The notes beneath the pieces are model-generated. The model saw only the letters and a list, made by a program, of their open reading frames with translations, made no database searches and was not told the origin of the DNA. Both the position numbers and the translations under genes were made by a program. A stretch of DNA of 64,000 nucleotides from Palsa-504 sp963835775. Lineage in GTDB: Bacteria > Actinomycetota > Actinomycetes > Streptosporangiales > Streptosporangiaceae. Position 1 is the first letter of the stretch. Every line of letters begins with the position of its first letter. This document shows positions 34,120 to 41,850 of the stretch, in pieces. The stretch is from assembly GCA_963835775.1 (NCBI GenBank), contig CAWIHB010000015.1:1-64000 (forward strand), given 5' to 3'.

Positions 34120-34404
34120 TCACCGTCCTCCCGGGAGGTACTTGGCTCGGGCCCGGTCGGCGTGAACGATGACCGGGCCCTGATCGCTGTCGGCAACGCC
34201 GATCTCCAGCAGGTTCCCGTCTGGGCGCGGGCCGATGAACATCGTGAGACCTTCGTCCAGGTAGTCAACGCGGATCGGGTTGCGCAGCGCATGGCGCATG
34301 TCGTCATCGGCAATGCCGTGCCTGCGGGCGCTCGGTGCGATGTCTGGCACACGCAGCCAAGTTACCTTGCGGCCAGGCGTACCGCAAGTTACCTTGCCGC
34401 TCAC
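34120..34404 (-). CDS. Small toxin-like protein
   Basis: 94 residues from the GTG at 34404, which overlaps the preceding TGA (GTGA) and has GAGGAAG upstream; an alternative GTG at 34350 would give 76 residues. The core IAPSARRHGIADDDMRHALR, YLDEGLTMFIGPRPDGNLLE and IGVADSDQGPVIVHADRARA resembles a group of small actinobacterial proteins annotated, as far as I recall, as toxins, with a BrnT/RelE-like size. Two 13-base repeats lie between the two possible starts. It stops 6 bases before the HTH gene. Toxicity is an inference. Confidence 0.55.
   Translation of the reverse strand: MSGKVTCGTPGRKVTWLRVPDIAPSARRHGIADDDMRHALRNPIRVDYLDEGLTMFIGPRPDGNLLEIGVADSDQGPVIVHADRARAKYLPGGR
34358..34397. promoter_or_regulatory. 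Paired operator-like repeats at the toxin-like gene start
   Basis: CAAGTTACCTTGC occurs at 34358-34370 and 34385-34397, 27 bases apart. Each has CAAG/CTTG arms around TTAC. The spacing near 2.5 helix turns and the place at the 5' end of a two-gene module suit autoregulation by the HTH partner. Confidence 0.5.
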
Positions 34405-34715
34405 TGCCCGGCTTCCTCGCGGCCGAGCCCGGCCCGCTCGTCCGGCGTCAGGTCCCGGGGCTTCGGCCAGTTGTGGTCCCGTGCCGGGGCGGCCCGTGCC
34501 AGCGCCCGCAGCCGGGGGTCGTGCTCGTCGTGCTCATCCTGGTCCGCGTGCTCACGGCACGGGCGGTCAGGTCCGGAGGTATAGCGGACGATGCAGCCGT
34601 GGGTCGTGCACCGGGCACCGCGGTCCGGGGCGGCGGCACGGGCAGTGCGGTCAGCATCCCAGGCGACGGGCAGCGGCGCCGTGACACTGCCCCGCGGGTT
34701 CCGCTGGCTGGTCAC
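34401..34715 (-). CDS. Small Cys/His-containing protein of the element
   Basis: 104 residues. CTTHGCIVRYTSGPDRPCRE holds three Cys and a His that could bind zinc; the second half is Asp/Glu/His/Arg-rich. It overlaps the toxin-like start by 4 bases (GTGA), which suggests an operon. No family recognised. Confidence 0.4.
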   Translation of the reverse strand: MTSQRNPRGSVTAPLPVAWDADRTARAAAPDRGARCTTHGCIVRYTSGPDRPCREHADQDEHDEHDPRLRALARAAPARDHNWPKPRDLTPDERAGLGREEAGQ

Positions 34716-35054
34716 GTCTCAGCGCTTCAGGTCATCACGAGCGGTGGTGGTACTCACAATTCATCGCCCGTCAGTCGGGGTTCGCCGTCAACCGCTTTGC
34801 GGGCGGCCCGCGGCAGGTAGGTAAACCGGGCACGGCGGCGGCCGATCTCGGCGTTTTCCGGCCGGGCGCGGGTCGCTCGGGCGCTTCGTTTTCGGGCATG
34901 CCACGGTCCGTTCAGCGAGTGTGCCGAACGACCGCGACGCCGGGTAACGCCAGTGATCGGCTTCGTCCTGTACTGTCCCCACGAGGCTACCACTCGTGAG
35001 GACGTATGTCGAGGTAAGCCGACTAAATCGAACGTCAGCTCTGACTTGTAGACC
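34716..35054. other. Gap between element genes and the recombinase, with an inverted repeat
   Basis: About 340 bases. An inverted repeat CACGAG-7 bases-CTCGTG lies at 34980-34998 in an AT-richer stretch and could be an operator for the minus-strand element genes. A minus-strand open frame at 34754-35074 is Arg-rich without motifs and was not called. Confidence 0.45.
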
Positions 35055-36072
35055 CTAAGGGACGGGCGAGACACGCTGTGTCAGCCGCACCGATTCCGGG
35101 TCAAACCCGGCGCCCTTCCGCGCGGCAGGCAGGATCTCGACCGTGTAGAGCAGCCGCACGATGGCGCGCTGACGGCTGATGCCCAGCGAATCCCAGGTGG
35201 CCAGTATGTCGGCGTCCGCGCCGCGGAACTCGGGCAGCGGGTCGGGCTGGTCGCTGGCGGCCAGCTGCGACTCGACAGCGGCCGTCCGGTCCCTGATCAC
35301 CCGCAGCGCCGAGGCCAGCGCCGCCTCATCGCCGTCCGCGGCGAACATGCGCGCCAGCGCAGCCTTGCGCTCTGCCAGCTTGCGCAGCTCTGCCCGCAGC
35401 GCGCCCGCGTCGGTGCCGTTCCTCGGCGGGGGGACCAGCAGGTGCGCGGCATCGCGTTCCAGCAGCGCCAGCACCCGGGCAGACACGTACTCGTCGGTGG
35501 CCACCGCGGCCCGGCGGACATGGCCGGCCTTTTTCTCGCCCTTCCAGTCCGGGCGCCCGGTGCACGTGTAGGCACGGCGGTTGCTGGTGCCGGTGCACTT
35601 GACCGGGCCGCCGCACACGCCGCACGTCGCGGTGCCCGACAGCAGCCAGCGCGGGGCGTTGCTGGTGCCGGTCTTCTGGCCGTCGAATTTCGACACTAGC
35701 CGGTCCCAGACATCGCGGTCTAGGATCGCGGGCCACGGCGCCGGGCGCAACTCGCCCTTGTACGTTGCCAGGCCGGCCACCGCTGGCTTAGCCAGGCAGT
35801 CCCGCAGCGTCAACGCGGTCCACGGCGTCCCGGTCACGGTCGGCGTGCCAGCCTCGCGCAGGTCCCGCGACACCGACTTCAAGGATGCGCCCTTGTCCAG
35901 GATGGCCTCAGCGGCGGCCCGGAGCACCGTGGCCTCAGCCTCGACCACGGTCAGGGTGCGGTGGTACATCTCGGTGTCCGGGGCCACCTGAAAGCCGTAG
36001 GGGCGCCGGCCCCCCTGGTATGACTGCCCGGCCAGCCGTTCCCGTGCCAGCGCGACCCGGCGGGCCGTGTCC
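35055..36072 (-). pseudogene. Large serine recombinase lacking its catalytic domain
   Basis: About 335 residues remain. They start at RRVALARERLAGQSYQGGRR, PYGFQ (the end of the linker after the catalytic domain) and continue with the recombinase domain (ASLKSVSRDLREAGTPTVTG; WTALTLRDCLAKPAVAGLAT), a zinc ribbon (CGVCGGPVKC... C) and a coiled coil (ELRKLAERKAALARMFAADG), to a normal C-terminus. The serine-containing resolvase domain of about 150 residues is absent: at about 36,070 the sequence changes to a LuxR gene on the other strand. It was the integrase of the element; excision is now impossible without help. Confidence 0.85.
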
Positions 36073-36336
36073 GCGCGGCGTGAGCTGCTGGTCACCGGGG
36101 AGACCGTACGCAAGCGCACCATCGAGGCGGCCAGCGAGCTGACCGCGCAGGAGGCCGAGATCGCCCGGCTCGCCGGCGACGGGCACACCAACACCCAGAT
36201 CGGCGGCCGGCTGTTCGTCAGCGGCCGCACGGTCGAGTGGCACCTGCGCAAGGTCTTCGCCAAGCTCGGCATCACCTCCAGGAAGGAGCTCCGTGCGGCG
36301 CTGCCCGAACTCCAGCAGCTGGCCCTGCCCGCCTAG
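36073..36336 (+). pseudogene. LuxR C-terminal HTH fragment
   Basis: RRELLVTGETVRKRTIEAAS, ELTAQEAEIARLAGDGHTNT, QIGGRLFVSGRTVEWHLRKV and FAKLGITSRKELRAALPEL run to the stop at 36336. It is the DNA-binding end of a LAL regulator, cut at its left by the recombinase remnant. It could be the other end of the gene whose start is at 30355. Confidence 0.8.
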
Positions 36337-37307
36337 CTCGCAGCGCGCGGGAGCATCCGGCGCAGGCCGTCGCGTCCTGCGGTGGCGGTCCCGCTGAAGC
36401 CCTGCCCGGCCCGCTCGGCCCACTCCGCCTCCGGGATCGCGTCCGGGTCGGCTGGCAGGTAGTGGCTGAGGATGAGCTCGCGGACCCGGGCCCGCTCGGC
36501 GACGCCGCCGACCTCGGTGACGTCGGTGTGCAGCGCGGCCATCCGGACCAGCTCGGCCCCGGTCGTGCCGTGCCGCTTCAGGTAGCCGAGGTCGGCCACC
36601 TGGTGGACCAGGATGTCGGCCTCCTGGGCCAGGGCGATCAGGTCGTCGTTCACCGTGGTGTCGCCGGAGAACACCACGGAGCCGTCCGCGGTGTCGAAAC
36701 GGTAGCCCAGAGCCGGGACCGCATGGCCGTGGGTCACCGCGACGGCGGTGACCCGGACCGCTTCGTCGTCGAAGACCACGACCGGAACCCGGGGGATGCC
36801 CTCCGCCCGGGCCGGGACGTGAATGTCGATGCCCCGGACCAGCGCGCCGGCGTCCGGCATGTGGGCATCCAGCGGCATGACGTTCAGGTGGTAGGCGTAG
36901 CCGGCCAGGATGCTCTGAACCAGATCGGACGTGCCCGGGGCCGGCCGTTCGGGAAAAATGGTCGTCTCACGGTGGAAGAGCGCGTCGCCTTCCGGCAGCG
37001 CCTCAGGCCGCGACGGCCCGTAGACCCGGATCGGCGGCAGCGGCTGGCCCGCGTCCTCGCGGACTCCCCACGGGTAGAGGATCAGGCCGGCCAGATCGCC
37101 GATGTGGTCGGCATGAAGGTGAGTGAGGAACACCGCTTCCAGACCGGAGAAGTCCAGGCCCGCGGCGGCGAAGGCAGATGGCGAGCCGCGACCGCAGTCG
37201 ATGACGAAGACTCGTCCGTCGACAACCAGCGCCGATGAGATCCCGCCGCGGCCCGCGACGGGCAAGGGTGCGCCCGCCGTGCCAAGCAGTACCAATTCAG
37301 TGGTCAT
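36333..37307 (-). CDS. RNase Z/arylsulfatase-like metallo-beta-lactamase-fold hydrolase
   Basis: 324 residues from the ATG at 37307 (AAGGG 5 bases upstream; a GTG two codons earlier is possible). Motifs: FVIDCGRGSPSAFAAAGLDF, FLTHLHADHIGDLAGLI (zinc motif HxHxDH), AVTHGHAVPALGYRF, VVFSGDTTVNDDLIALAQEA and LSHYLP. The order fits the RNase Z/AtsA branch of the fold. Substrate may be a phosphodiester or sulfate ester; tRNA processing is less likely because the exosite arm is not evident. Convergent with the LuxR fragment, with a 4-base overlap. Confidence 0.88.
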   Translation of the reverse strand: MTTELVLLGTAGAPLPVAGRGGISSALVVDGRVFVIDCGRGSPSAFAAAGLDFSGLEAVFLTHLHADHIGDLAGLILYPWGVREDAGQPLPPIRVYGPSRPEALPEGDALFHRETTIFPERPAPGTSDLVQSILAGYAYHLNVMPLDAHMPDAGALVRGIDIHVPARAEGIPRVPVVVFDDEAVRVTAVAVTHGHAVPALGYRFDTADGSVVFSGDTTVNDDLIALAQEADILVHQVADLGYLKRHGTTGAELVRMAALHTDVTEVGGVAERARVRELILSHYLPADPDAIPEAEWAERAGQGFSGTATAGRDGLRRMLPRAAS

Positions 37308-37744
37308 GCGCACCCTTGCTTTCGTGCCGTCGCTTGAGACTGCTCCTGGTTGAAATCGCCAGTGGTTGAAATCGCCAGCAGGCAGGACATGTGCATGTCA
37401 TGGCCGCAGGCGTGAGCCACCGGCACTTCGTGGCCGTCGGCGGCTTTGGTGGTCACGGTGCTCGCGTAGTCCACGCCGGTGTTTTCCCTGATGGGCAGCG
37501 CGTCGAGTTCGGCCCGGAGCATGACGGCGGGCCCGGCGCCGTTAGTCAGGACACCCACTACTCCCGTACCGCCGATCCCGGTCTGGACCGTGAAGCCGTA
37601 CTTCTGCAGTTCCCCGGCGACGCATTGGGCGGTGCGGTGCTCGTGATGGGACAGTTCGGGATGCTCGTGCAGGTCCTTGTAAAAAGCCTCCTGGGCGGCC
37701 TGGATACCGTCATAGCCAGCCAGGATCTCATCGACGCCGGTCAT
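37304..37744 (-). pseudogene. M20 amidohydrolase N-terminal fragment
   Basis: From the ATG at 37744 (overlapping the previous stop, ATGA): YKDLHEHPELSHHEHRTAQC, MLRAELDALPIRENTGVDYA and HACGHDMHMSCLLA. The metal-binding HACGHDMH is present, but homology ends there (about 37,385) and random codons run to a stop at 37304. Full-length proteins have about 400 residues, so the peptidase dimer domain and further metal ligands are lost. Confidence 0.8.
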
Positions 37745-37944
37745 TTCTCCTGCCCGCCGGAGAAGATGGCCAGGAAGAACAGGAAGACGATGCCGACGCC
37801 GCCGGTCAGGTTGCGGCCCAGCCAGGCGCCGAGCGCGAACAAGGCGGCGGTGACGGCCACATACCCCATGGTCTGCGCGAACAAGGTATGAGTCTGGTCC
37901 CTGGGTACCGTCCCGGTCCCCTGATAGGTGAGCAACGCGGTCAT
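37741..37944 (-). pseudogene. Bax-inhibitor-1 remnant: start and last residues only
   Basis: 67 codons: the N-terminus QTHTLFAQTMGYVAVTAALF, ALGAWLGRNLTGGVG continues in frame into IVFLFFLAIFSGGQEK, the end of the family. Nearly 170 residues of helices are missing at about 37,790. The remnant at 29511 keeps the part that is missing here. Confidence 0.65.
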
Positions 37945-38127
37945 GATTTCCCTGCTCCTTCTGCCTTCTGGCGGTCTGATGCACCTGGCGCCGGCCCCAT
38001 GCCATCCGGGCCGGTCCTGGTCTCCACGATGCCGCTGCCGGAGGCTGGTCGCGCCCGGGTCAGACCCCGGTCAATGCCCTGGCCTGTGGCCCGGGTCGGC
38101 CCGGGTGCTGGTGGCCATGCCGGTGAT

Positions 38128-38175
38128 ACCACCGTCCGTTCGGTCAAAAGACCTTTATTCCGAACGGACGGTGGT
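38128..38175. repeat. CCGTTCGG/CCGAACGG hairpin, copy 2
   Basis: Perfect 16-base arms (ACCACCGTCCGTTCGG and its complement) around a 16-base AT-rich loop. It is the longest of three related hairpins and could act as a bidirectional terminator or a protein-binding site. Confidence 0.7.
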
Positions 38176-38210
38176 GCTCCGCCCGCCTCACCGGCACGGG
38201 CCCGCCGGGT

Positions 38211-38447
38211 TCACGGCGCGGCCGCACGGGGCCGGGGCGCGGCCGGTGTCCGGGACTTGTCCGCGTGACCTGGCCACCAGGCGCGGCGCCCGATGAGCGC
38301 GGTCAGGCTGGGCGAGAAGAACATGGCCATCACGAACGCGCTGAGCGCGATCCCGCAGGACACGGCGAACCCGATCTGGGACAGGATGGTGTTCCCGGCT
38401 AGGGTCAGCGAGGCGAACGCCCCTGACCAGCACGGGCTGATCGGCAC
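38211..38447 (-). pseudogene. MMPL exporter C-terminal fragment
   Basis: GAFASLTLAGNTILSQIGFA, VSCGIALSAFVMAMFFSPSL and TALIGRRAWWPGHAD are the last two helices and end of an MMPL protein. About 78 codons; the other 650 or so residues are absent. Confidence 0.65.
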
Positions 38448-38554
38448 TTTGGTGCCCCGATGCCGGCCAGGCCTTGGTTACCTTCGGCTCACAGACCTGC
38501 CCAACGTCGATGACATCAGCGCTAGCGGCAAGTCCTATCGGAAGGAGGCATCAC

Positions 38555-38743
38555 ATGAAACAAGTGCAGAGGGCCAAGCGCCATCGCGGATCGGCCGGCG
38601 AACGGCCCGAGCCGCTGGCCATCGACCCGCGCGACCCGGACATCGTGCACGCCCACCGGATCGCCCGTCGCAGCAGCCGTCCTGGTGCCGGCCGGGTGCG
38701 GTCCGGCAGCCGCCGCGCCGCCGCGCCGGTTTCCGGGCGGTAG
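38555..38743 (+). CDS. Small basic protein upstream of whiB7-like gene
   Basis: 62 residues, GAAGGAGG 6 bases before the ATG. MKQVQRAKRHRGSAGERPEP, LAIDPRDPDIVHAHRIARRS and an Arg/Ser/Ala tail give a very basic, disordered protein. It ends 6 bases before the WhiB gene and is surely cotranscribed with it. The position recalls the leader ORFs of whiB7 genes that sense ribosome stalling, but at 62 residues it may be a protein in its own right. Confidence 0.6.
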   Translation: MKQVQRAKRHRGSAGERPEPLAIDPRDPDIVHAHRIARRSSRPGAGRVRSGSRRAAAPVSGR

Positions 38744-38749
38744 CAGGTC

Positions 38750-39073
38750 ATGGCCAGCTCCCTGGTCCTGCTGACCACGCAGGCAAAGGCACTGGATGAC
38801 CCGCTGCCGTGCCACCGCGAGAACCCGCAGCTGTGGTTCTCGGACCGGCCGGCCGACCTGCAGCTCGCCAAGGCATACTGCCAGCCCTGCCCGATGCGCC
38901 GGGTCTGCCTGGCCGGCGCGGTCGAACGCCGCGAACCGCACGGGGTCTGGGGCGGCGAGATCTTCACCCGCGGCACGATCATCACGGAGAAAAGGCCGCG
39001 CGGCCGGCCACCCGGCAAGCTGAGGCCCGTCGCCGGAGTTGACGCACGCGGCATCGTCTCACCCCTGAGGTGA
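38750..39073 (+). CDS. whiB7: WhiB-family regulator with AT-hook (WhiB7-like)
   Basis: 107 residues. The four iron-sulfur cysteines are in place: C21 (LPCHREN), C44 and C47 (YCQPC), C53 (RRVCLAG), followed by the turn HGVWGGE that contacts sigma factor. After it comes KRPRGRPPGK, an AT-hook, the feature that separates WhiB7 from other WhiB proteins. WhiB7 binds the principal sigma factor and activates antibiotic-resistance genes. Coupled behind a small basic ORF. The many exporters in this window would be natural targets, but that is inference. Confidence 0.88.
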   Translation: MASSLVLLTTQAKALDDPLPCHRENPQLWFSDRPADLQLAKAYCQPCPMRRVCLAGAVERREPHGVWGGEIFTRGTIITEKRPRGRPPGKLRPVAGVDARGIVSPLR

Positions 39074-39105
39074 GCCAGGAGGCACCGCTGAGGCGGCAGC
39101 CGCGG

Positions 39106-39580
39106 TTAAGGGATCAGCCCTAGTTCCCGCGCCCGGGTGACCGCCTCGGTGCGGTTGGCCGCGCCAAGCTTGCCCAGGACGTGGCTGACGTGCTTCTTGA
39201 CGGTGTCGAGGGTGACCACGAGCTGGCTCGCGATGGCCTGGTTCGACCGGCCTGCCGCACGCGCGCCAGCAGCAGATGCTCGGGCTCCGATGGATAGCGC
39301 GGCTCGTCGCCGGCGCCGAGGCCCTTCTCTTCCGTCCAGCGGGCCGCTCCGGCCAGGTCGCCCTGGGCCAGCAGCAGCCGCGCCCGTTCGGCCGGGACGG
39401 GGTTGAGCAGGCCGTTCACGGCGGGGCCCGGGGCGAACTGCAGGGCCTCGCCGATGGCGTCCAAGGCACCGGGCTGATCCCCGCTGGCCTGCCGGATCCA
39501 GGCCAGCGTCACCAGGCCGGTGGCCAGCGGGGCAGCATAGACGAGCTGACGGCACAGCGCAGCGATGATTCCCGCCTGGA
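39106..39580 (-). pseudogene. MalT-type LuxR regulator, C-terminal remnant
   Basis: One frame holds TPR-like helices (LVTLAWIRQASGDQPGALDA; AERARLLLAQGDLAGAARWT; PSEPEHLLLARV); at about 39,255 the reading shifts to the HTH (SNQAIASQLVVTLDTVKKHV; SHVLGKLGAANRTEAVTRAR) and stop. The linker and first HTH helix are lost at the shift, and the N-terminal 700 or so residues are missing. Confidence 0.7.
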
Positions 39581-39651
39581 CGCAGGCCAGCGGCCGGCCA
39601 TGCGCGAGCAGCCCAGCGCGCCCCTGCCGGTGCTGGCCGGCTCGCCGCCAG

Positions 39652-40849
39652 CTAGCGGCGACTCACCCCTAGCGACCGGGCGATCTTCTCGCCGATGACC
39701 GCGGTCGGCATGTTGGTATTGCCGGAGGTGACGGCCGGCATCAGCGACGCGTCCGCTACGTACAGGCCTTCGATCCCGTGCACCCGGCCGTCGGAGCCGA
39801 CGACCGAATCCGGATCGCTGGCCGGCCCCATCTTGCAGCTCCCGGCCGGGTGGTAGTAGTGCACGGCAGCGTGATCGAGGAACCGCTCGATCGCCTGTCT
39901 CCCTGAGACGTCCGGGCCCGGGCGGGTCTCCCGGCCCAGCAGCCTGCGCAGCTCCGGCACCTCCGCTACCGCGGTTGCGTCCGACGCCGGGCAGGTCCAG
40001 CGTGGGCTTGAGCCCGATGGCGAGCAGCTCCCCGGCGGGTCCGATACCGGACCGGAGCAGGATCGCGGGGCTCCCGTAGGCGCCGGCGCAGAGCACGACC
40101 CGCGACGCGCCGATTTCCGCCAGCCGACGGCCCTCGCGCACGGCCACGCCGGCCACGCGGCCGCCGCGGATGAGCACCCGCTCGACAGGAGCATCGCCGG
40201 CCACGATGAGCCGGTCACGGACCGGGTCGACGTACCCGAACGCGCTGTTGAACCGGGTAGCCCCGTCGATGTTAACGGGGAAGGGGGCAATGCCGGCGTT
40301 CTGGTCGAGGTCGTTGAAGTCCTGCACCGCGGGGATCCCGTTCGCCACGATCGCGTCCCTGCAGATGCGCTGGAACGGGGTCAGCTCATCCAGACCCACG
40401 CGCCGCACCCGCAGCTGGTTCCACGCCGAGGCGAACAGCGGCGCGAGCTCCCGCGCCGACCAGCCGGGGTTGCCTGCGGCAGCCCAGCCGTCGTAATCGA
40501 AGCGGCTCCCGAACACGACCGCGCACGCATTGTGTGCCGAACAGCCGCCGACCACACGCGCACGGTTGAAGTGGATCACCTGGCCGCCGAACACGCCCGT
40601 ATAGCCCCAATCGTGGGACCACAGCGGGCTGCTCGCCGCGTCGAGAAGGTCGCGCGGCCAGCGGCCGCTACCGGCCGGCCCGTAGTCCGGCCCGGCCTCC
40701 AGCAGCAGCGTGCGCTCGGAGCCACCCGCGGCCAGGCGACCCGCTACCACCGCACCCGCTGTCCCGGCGCCGATGACGATGGTGTCCACTGCCGCGGGGA
40801 AGCGTCCCGCGCCCGCCGCGGTGAGCCTGCCACCATCGGGATACCTCAT
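39652..40849 (-). pseudogene. GMC oxidoreductase remnant with internal deletion
   Basis: The ATG at 40849 starts a normal GMC protein: FAD-binding TIVIGAGTAGAVVAGRLAAG, GGCSAHNACAVVFGSRFDYD, then VVLCAGAYGSPAILLRSGIG. At about 39,985, after PTLDLPGVGRN, the frame changes and the sequence resumes near the C-terminus: HYYHPAGSCKMGPASDPDSV (active-site His), LYVADASLMPAVTSGNTNMP, TAVIGEKIARSL. About 100 residues of the substrate domain are missing. Inactive. Confidence 0.82.
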
Positions 40850-40968
40850 GGTCCTGGCATAACGCAGCCCTCACCTCCACCGCTAGAGCTATTATCCCCT
40901 CGCCCTTCGAAGACCTTCAGTGTGTGCGGGTGGTGGTTGGTCTCCGGTTCTGGTGACCCCGGTGGTCT

Positions 40969-41006
40969 GGCTCGTTCGGAAAAAATCGAATTATGCCGAA
41001 CGGGCC
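40969..41006. repeat. CGTTCGG/CCGAACG hairpin, copy 3
   Basis: Arms GGCTCGTTCGG and CCGAACGGGCC (one mismatch) around a 16-base AT-rich loop. It lies between the GMC remnant and the iron box of bfd. Confidence 0.55.
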
Positions 41007-41079
41007 GTGGTCACCCGCCCGGGGTCCGGCGGGTGCGGCCAGTGCGGTCAGCCGGCGCCGGGTTCCGTCTTCGCCGAAC

Positions 41080-41098
41080 TTAGGTTAGCTTTACCAAA
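41080..41098 (+). promoter_or_regulatory. DtxR/IdeR-type iron box upstream of bfd-bfr
   Basis: TTAGGTTAGCTTTACCAAA matches 16 of 19 positions of the classical palindrome TTAGGTTAGCCTAACCTAA. It lies 28 bases before the bfd start. In actinobacteria, iron-loaded IdeR can activate ferritin genes from such boxes, so induction of storage under iron excess is expected. Confidence 0.8.
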
Positions 41099-41125
41099 GG
41101 CGCCGACGGAGAGGAGCCGCGAGGC

Positions 41126-41320
41126 ATGTTCGCGTGTATCTGCCGGGCTGTGACCTGTGACCAGGTCCGCGCGGCGGTCGCCGAGGGCGCGGCCACGGTC
41201 GAGGCGGTGGCTGAAGCCACCGGCGCCGGGACCGGCTGCGGAACCTGCCGGGACCGGATCGCGAGCATGATCAGCGAACGCGGCCAGCAGTCCCAGGTCG
41301 CTGCGCTGCGTGTCGCCTGA
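41126..41320 (+). CDS. bfd: Bacterioferritin-associated ferredoxin
   Basis: 64 residues, GGAG close upstream. CIC at residues 4-6 and the downstream GCGTC (CxxC) provide the four ligands of the [2Fe-2S] cluster of Bfd, with the typical helical VRAAVAEGAATVEAVAEATG between them. Bfd docks on bacterioferritin and passes electrons to its heme to release stored iron. It lies just behind the iron box and 31 bases before bfr. Confidence 0.9.
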   Translation: MFACICRAVTCDQVRAAVAEGAATVEAVAEATGAGTGCGTCRDRIASMISERGQQSQVAALRVA

Positions 41321-41351
41321 TCGGGCGCGGAGCAATCGCTAGGCTGGGCCA

Positions 41352-41831
41352 ATGCGCGGAGATGATCACGTCCTGGAATTGCTGAACGAGCAGCTTAGCG
41401 CCGAGCTGACCGCCATCAACCAGTACTTCCTGCACGCCAAGATGCAGGAGAACTTCGGCTGGGTGAAACTGGCCCGGCACACCCGCGCAGAGTCCATCGA
41501 CGAGATGCGGCACGCCGAGATTCTCACCGACCGGATCCTGTTCCTGGACGGGCTGCCGAACTACCAGCGCCTGTTCCCGCTGCGCATCGGGCAGACGATC
41601 ACCGAGATGCTGCAGGCGGACATGGCCGTGGAGACCGAGGCGGTGGACCGGCTGCGCCAGGGCATCGAGTACATGCGCGGCGTCGCCGATGTCACCAGCG
41701 CGAACCTCTTCGAGGCCATCCTCGCCGACGAGGAACAGCACGTCGACTACCTGGAGATCCAGCTCGGCCTGATCGAGCAGCTCGGCGAGCCGCTGTACCT
41801 CGCGCAACTGGTCGAGCAGCCCGGCAGCTGA
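41352..41831 (+). CDS. bfr: Bacterioferritin
   Basis: 159 residues, the usual size. Ferroxidase ligands match E. coli numbering: E18, E51 and H54 in DEMRHAE, with Glu and His again in ILADEEQHVDYLE (about E127/H130). Met52, the axial heme ligand, is kept, so this is a heme-bound Bfr and not a plain ferritin. It assembles a 24-subunit cage that oxidises and stores iron. It shares the bfd iron box. The ECF sigma gene follows after 19 bases. Confidence 0.95.
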   Translation: MRGDDHVLELLNEQLSAELTAINQYFLHAKMQENFGWVKLARHTRAESIDEMRHAEILTDRILFLDGLPNYQRLFPLRIGQTITEMLQADMAVETEAVDRLRQGIEYMRGVADVTSANLFEAILADEEQHVDYLEIQLGLIEQLGEPLYLAQLVEQPGS

Positions 41832-41850
41832 AGGCGGTCCCCGGGCGCTG

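Noticed and set aside
34754..35074. Possible 106-codon minus-strand gene upstream of the recombinase
   Set aside because: Arg-rich without motifs or ribosome site and overlapping the recombinase 3' end; more likely intergenic.
30500..36109. Shared 9-mer AGACCGTAC at 30500-30508 and 36101-36109 as attachment-site cores of the element
   Set aside because: The right copy lies inside LuxR coding sequence beyond the recombinase border, and 9 bases is too short to exclude chance in this composition; kept only as something to compare with an empty site.
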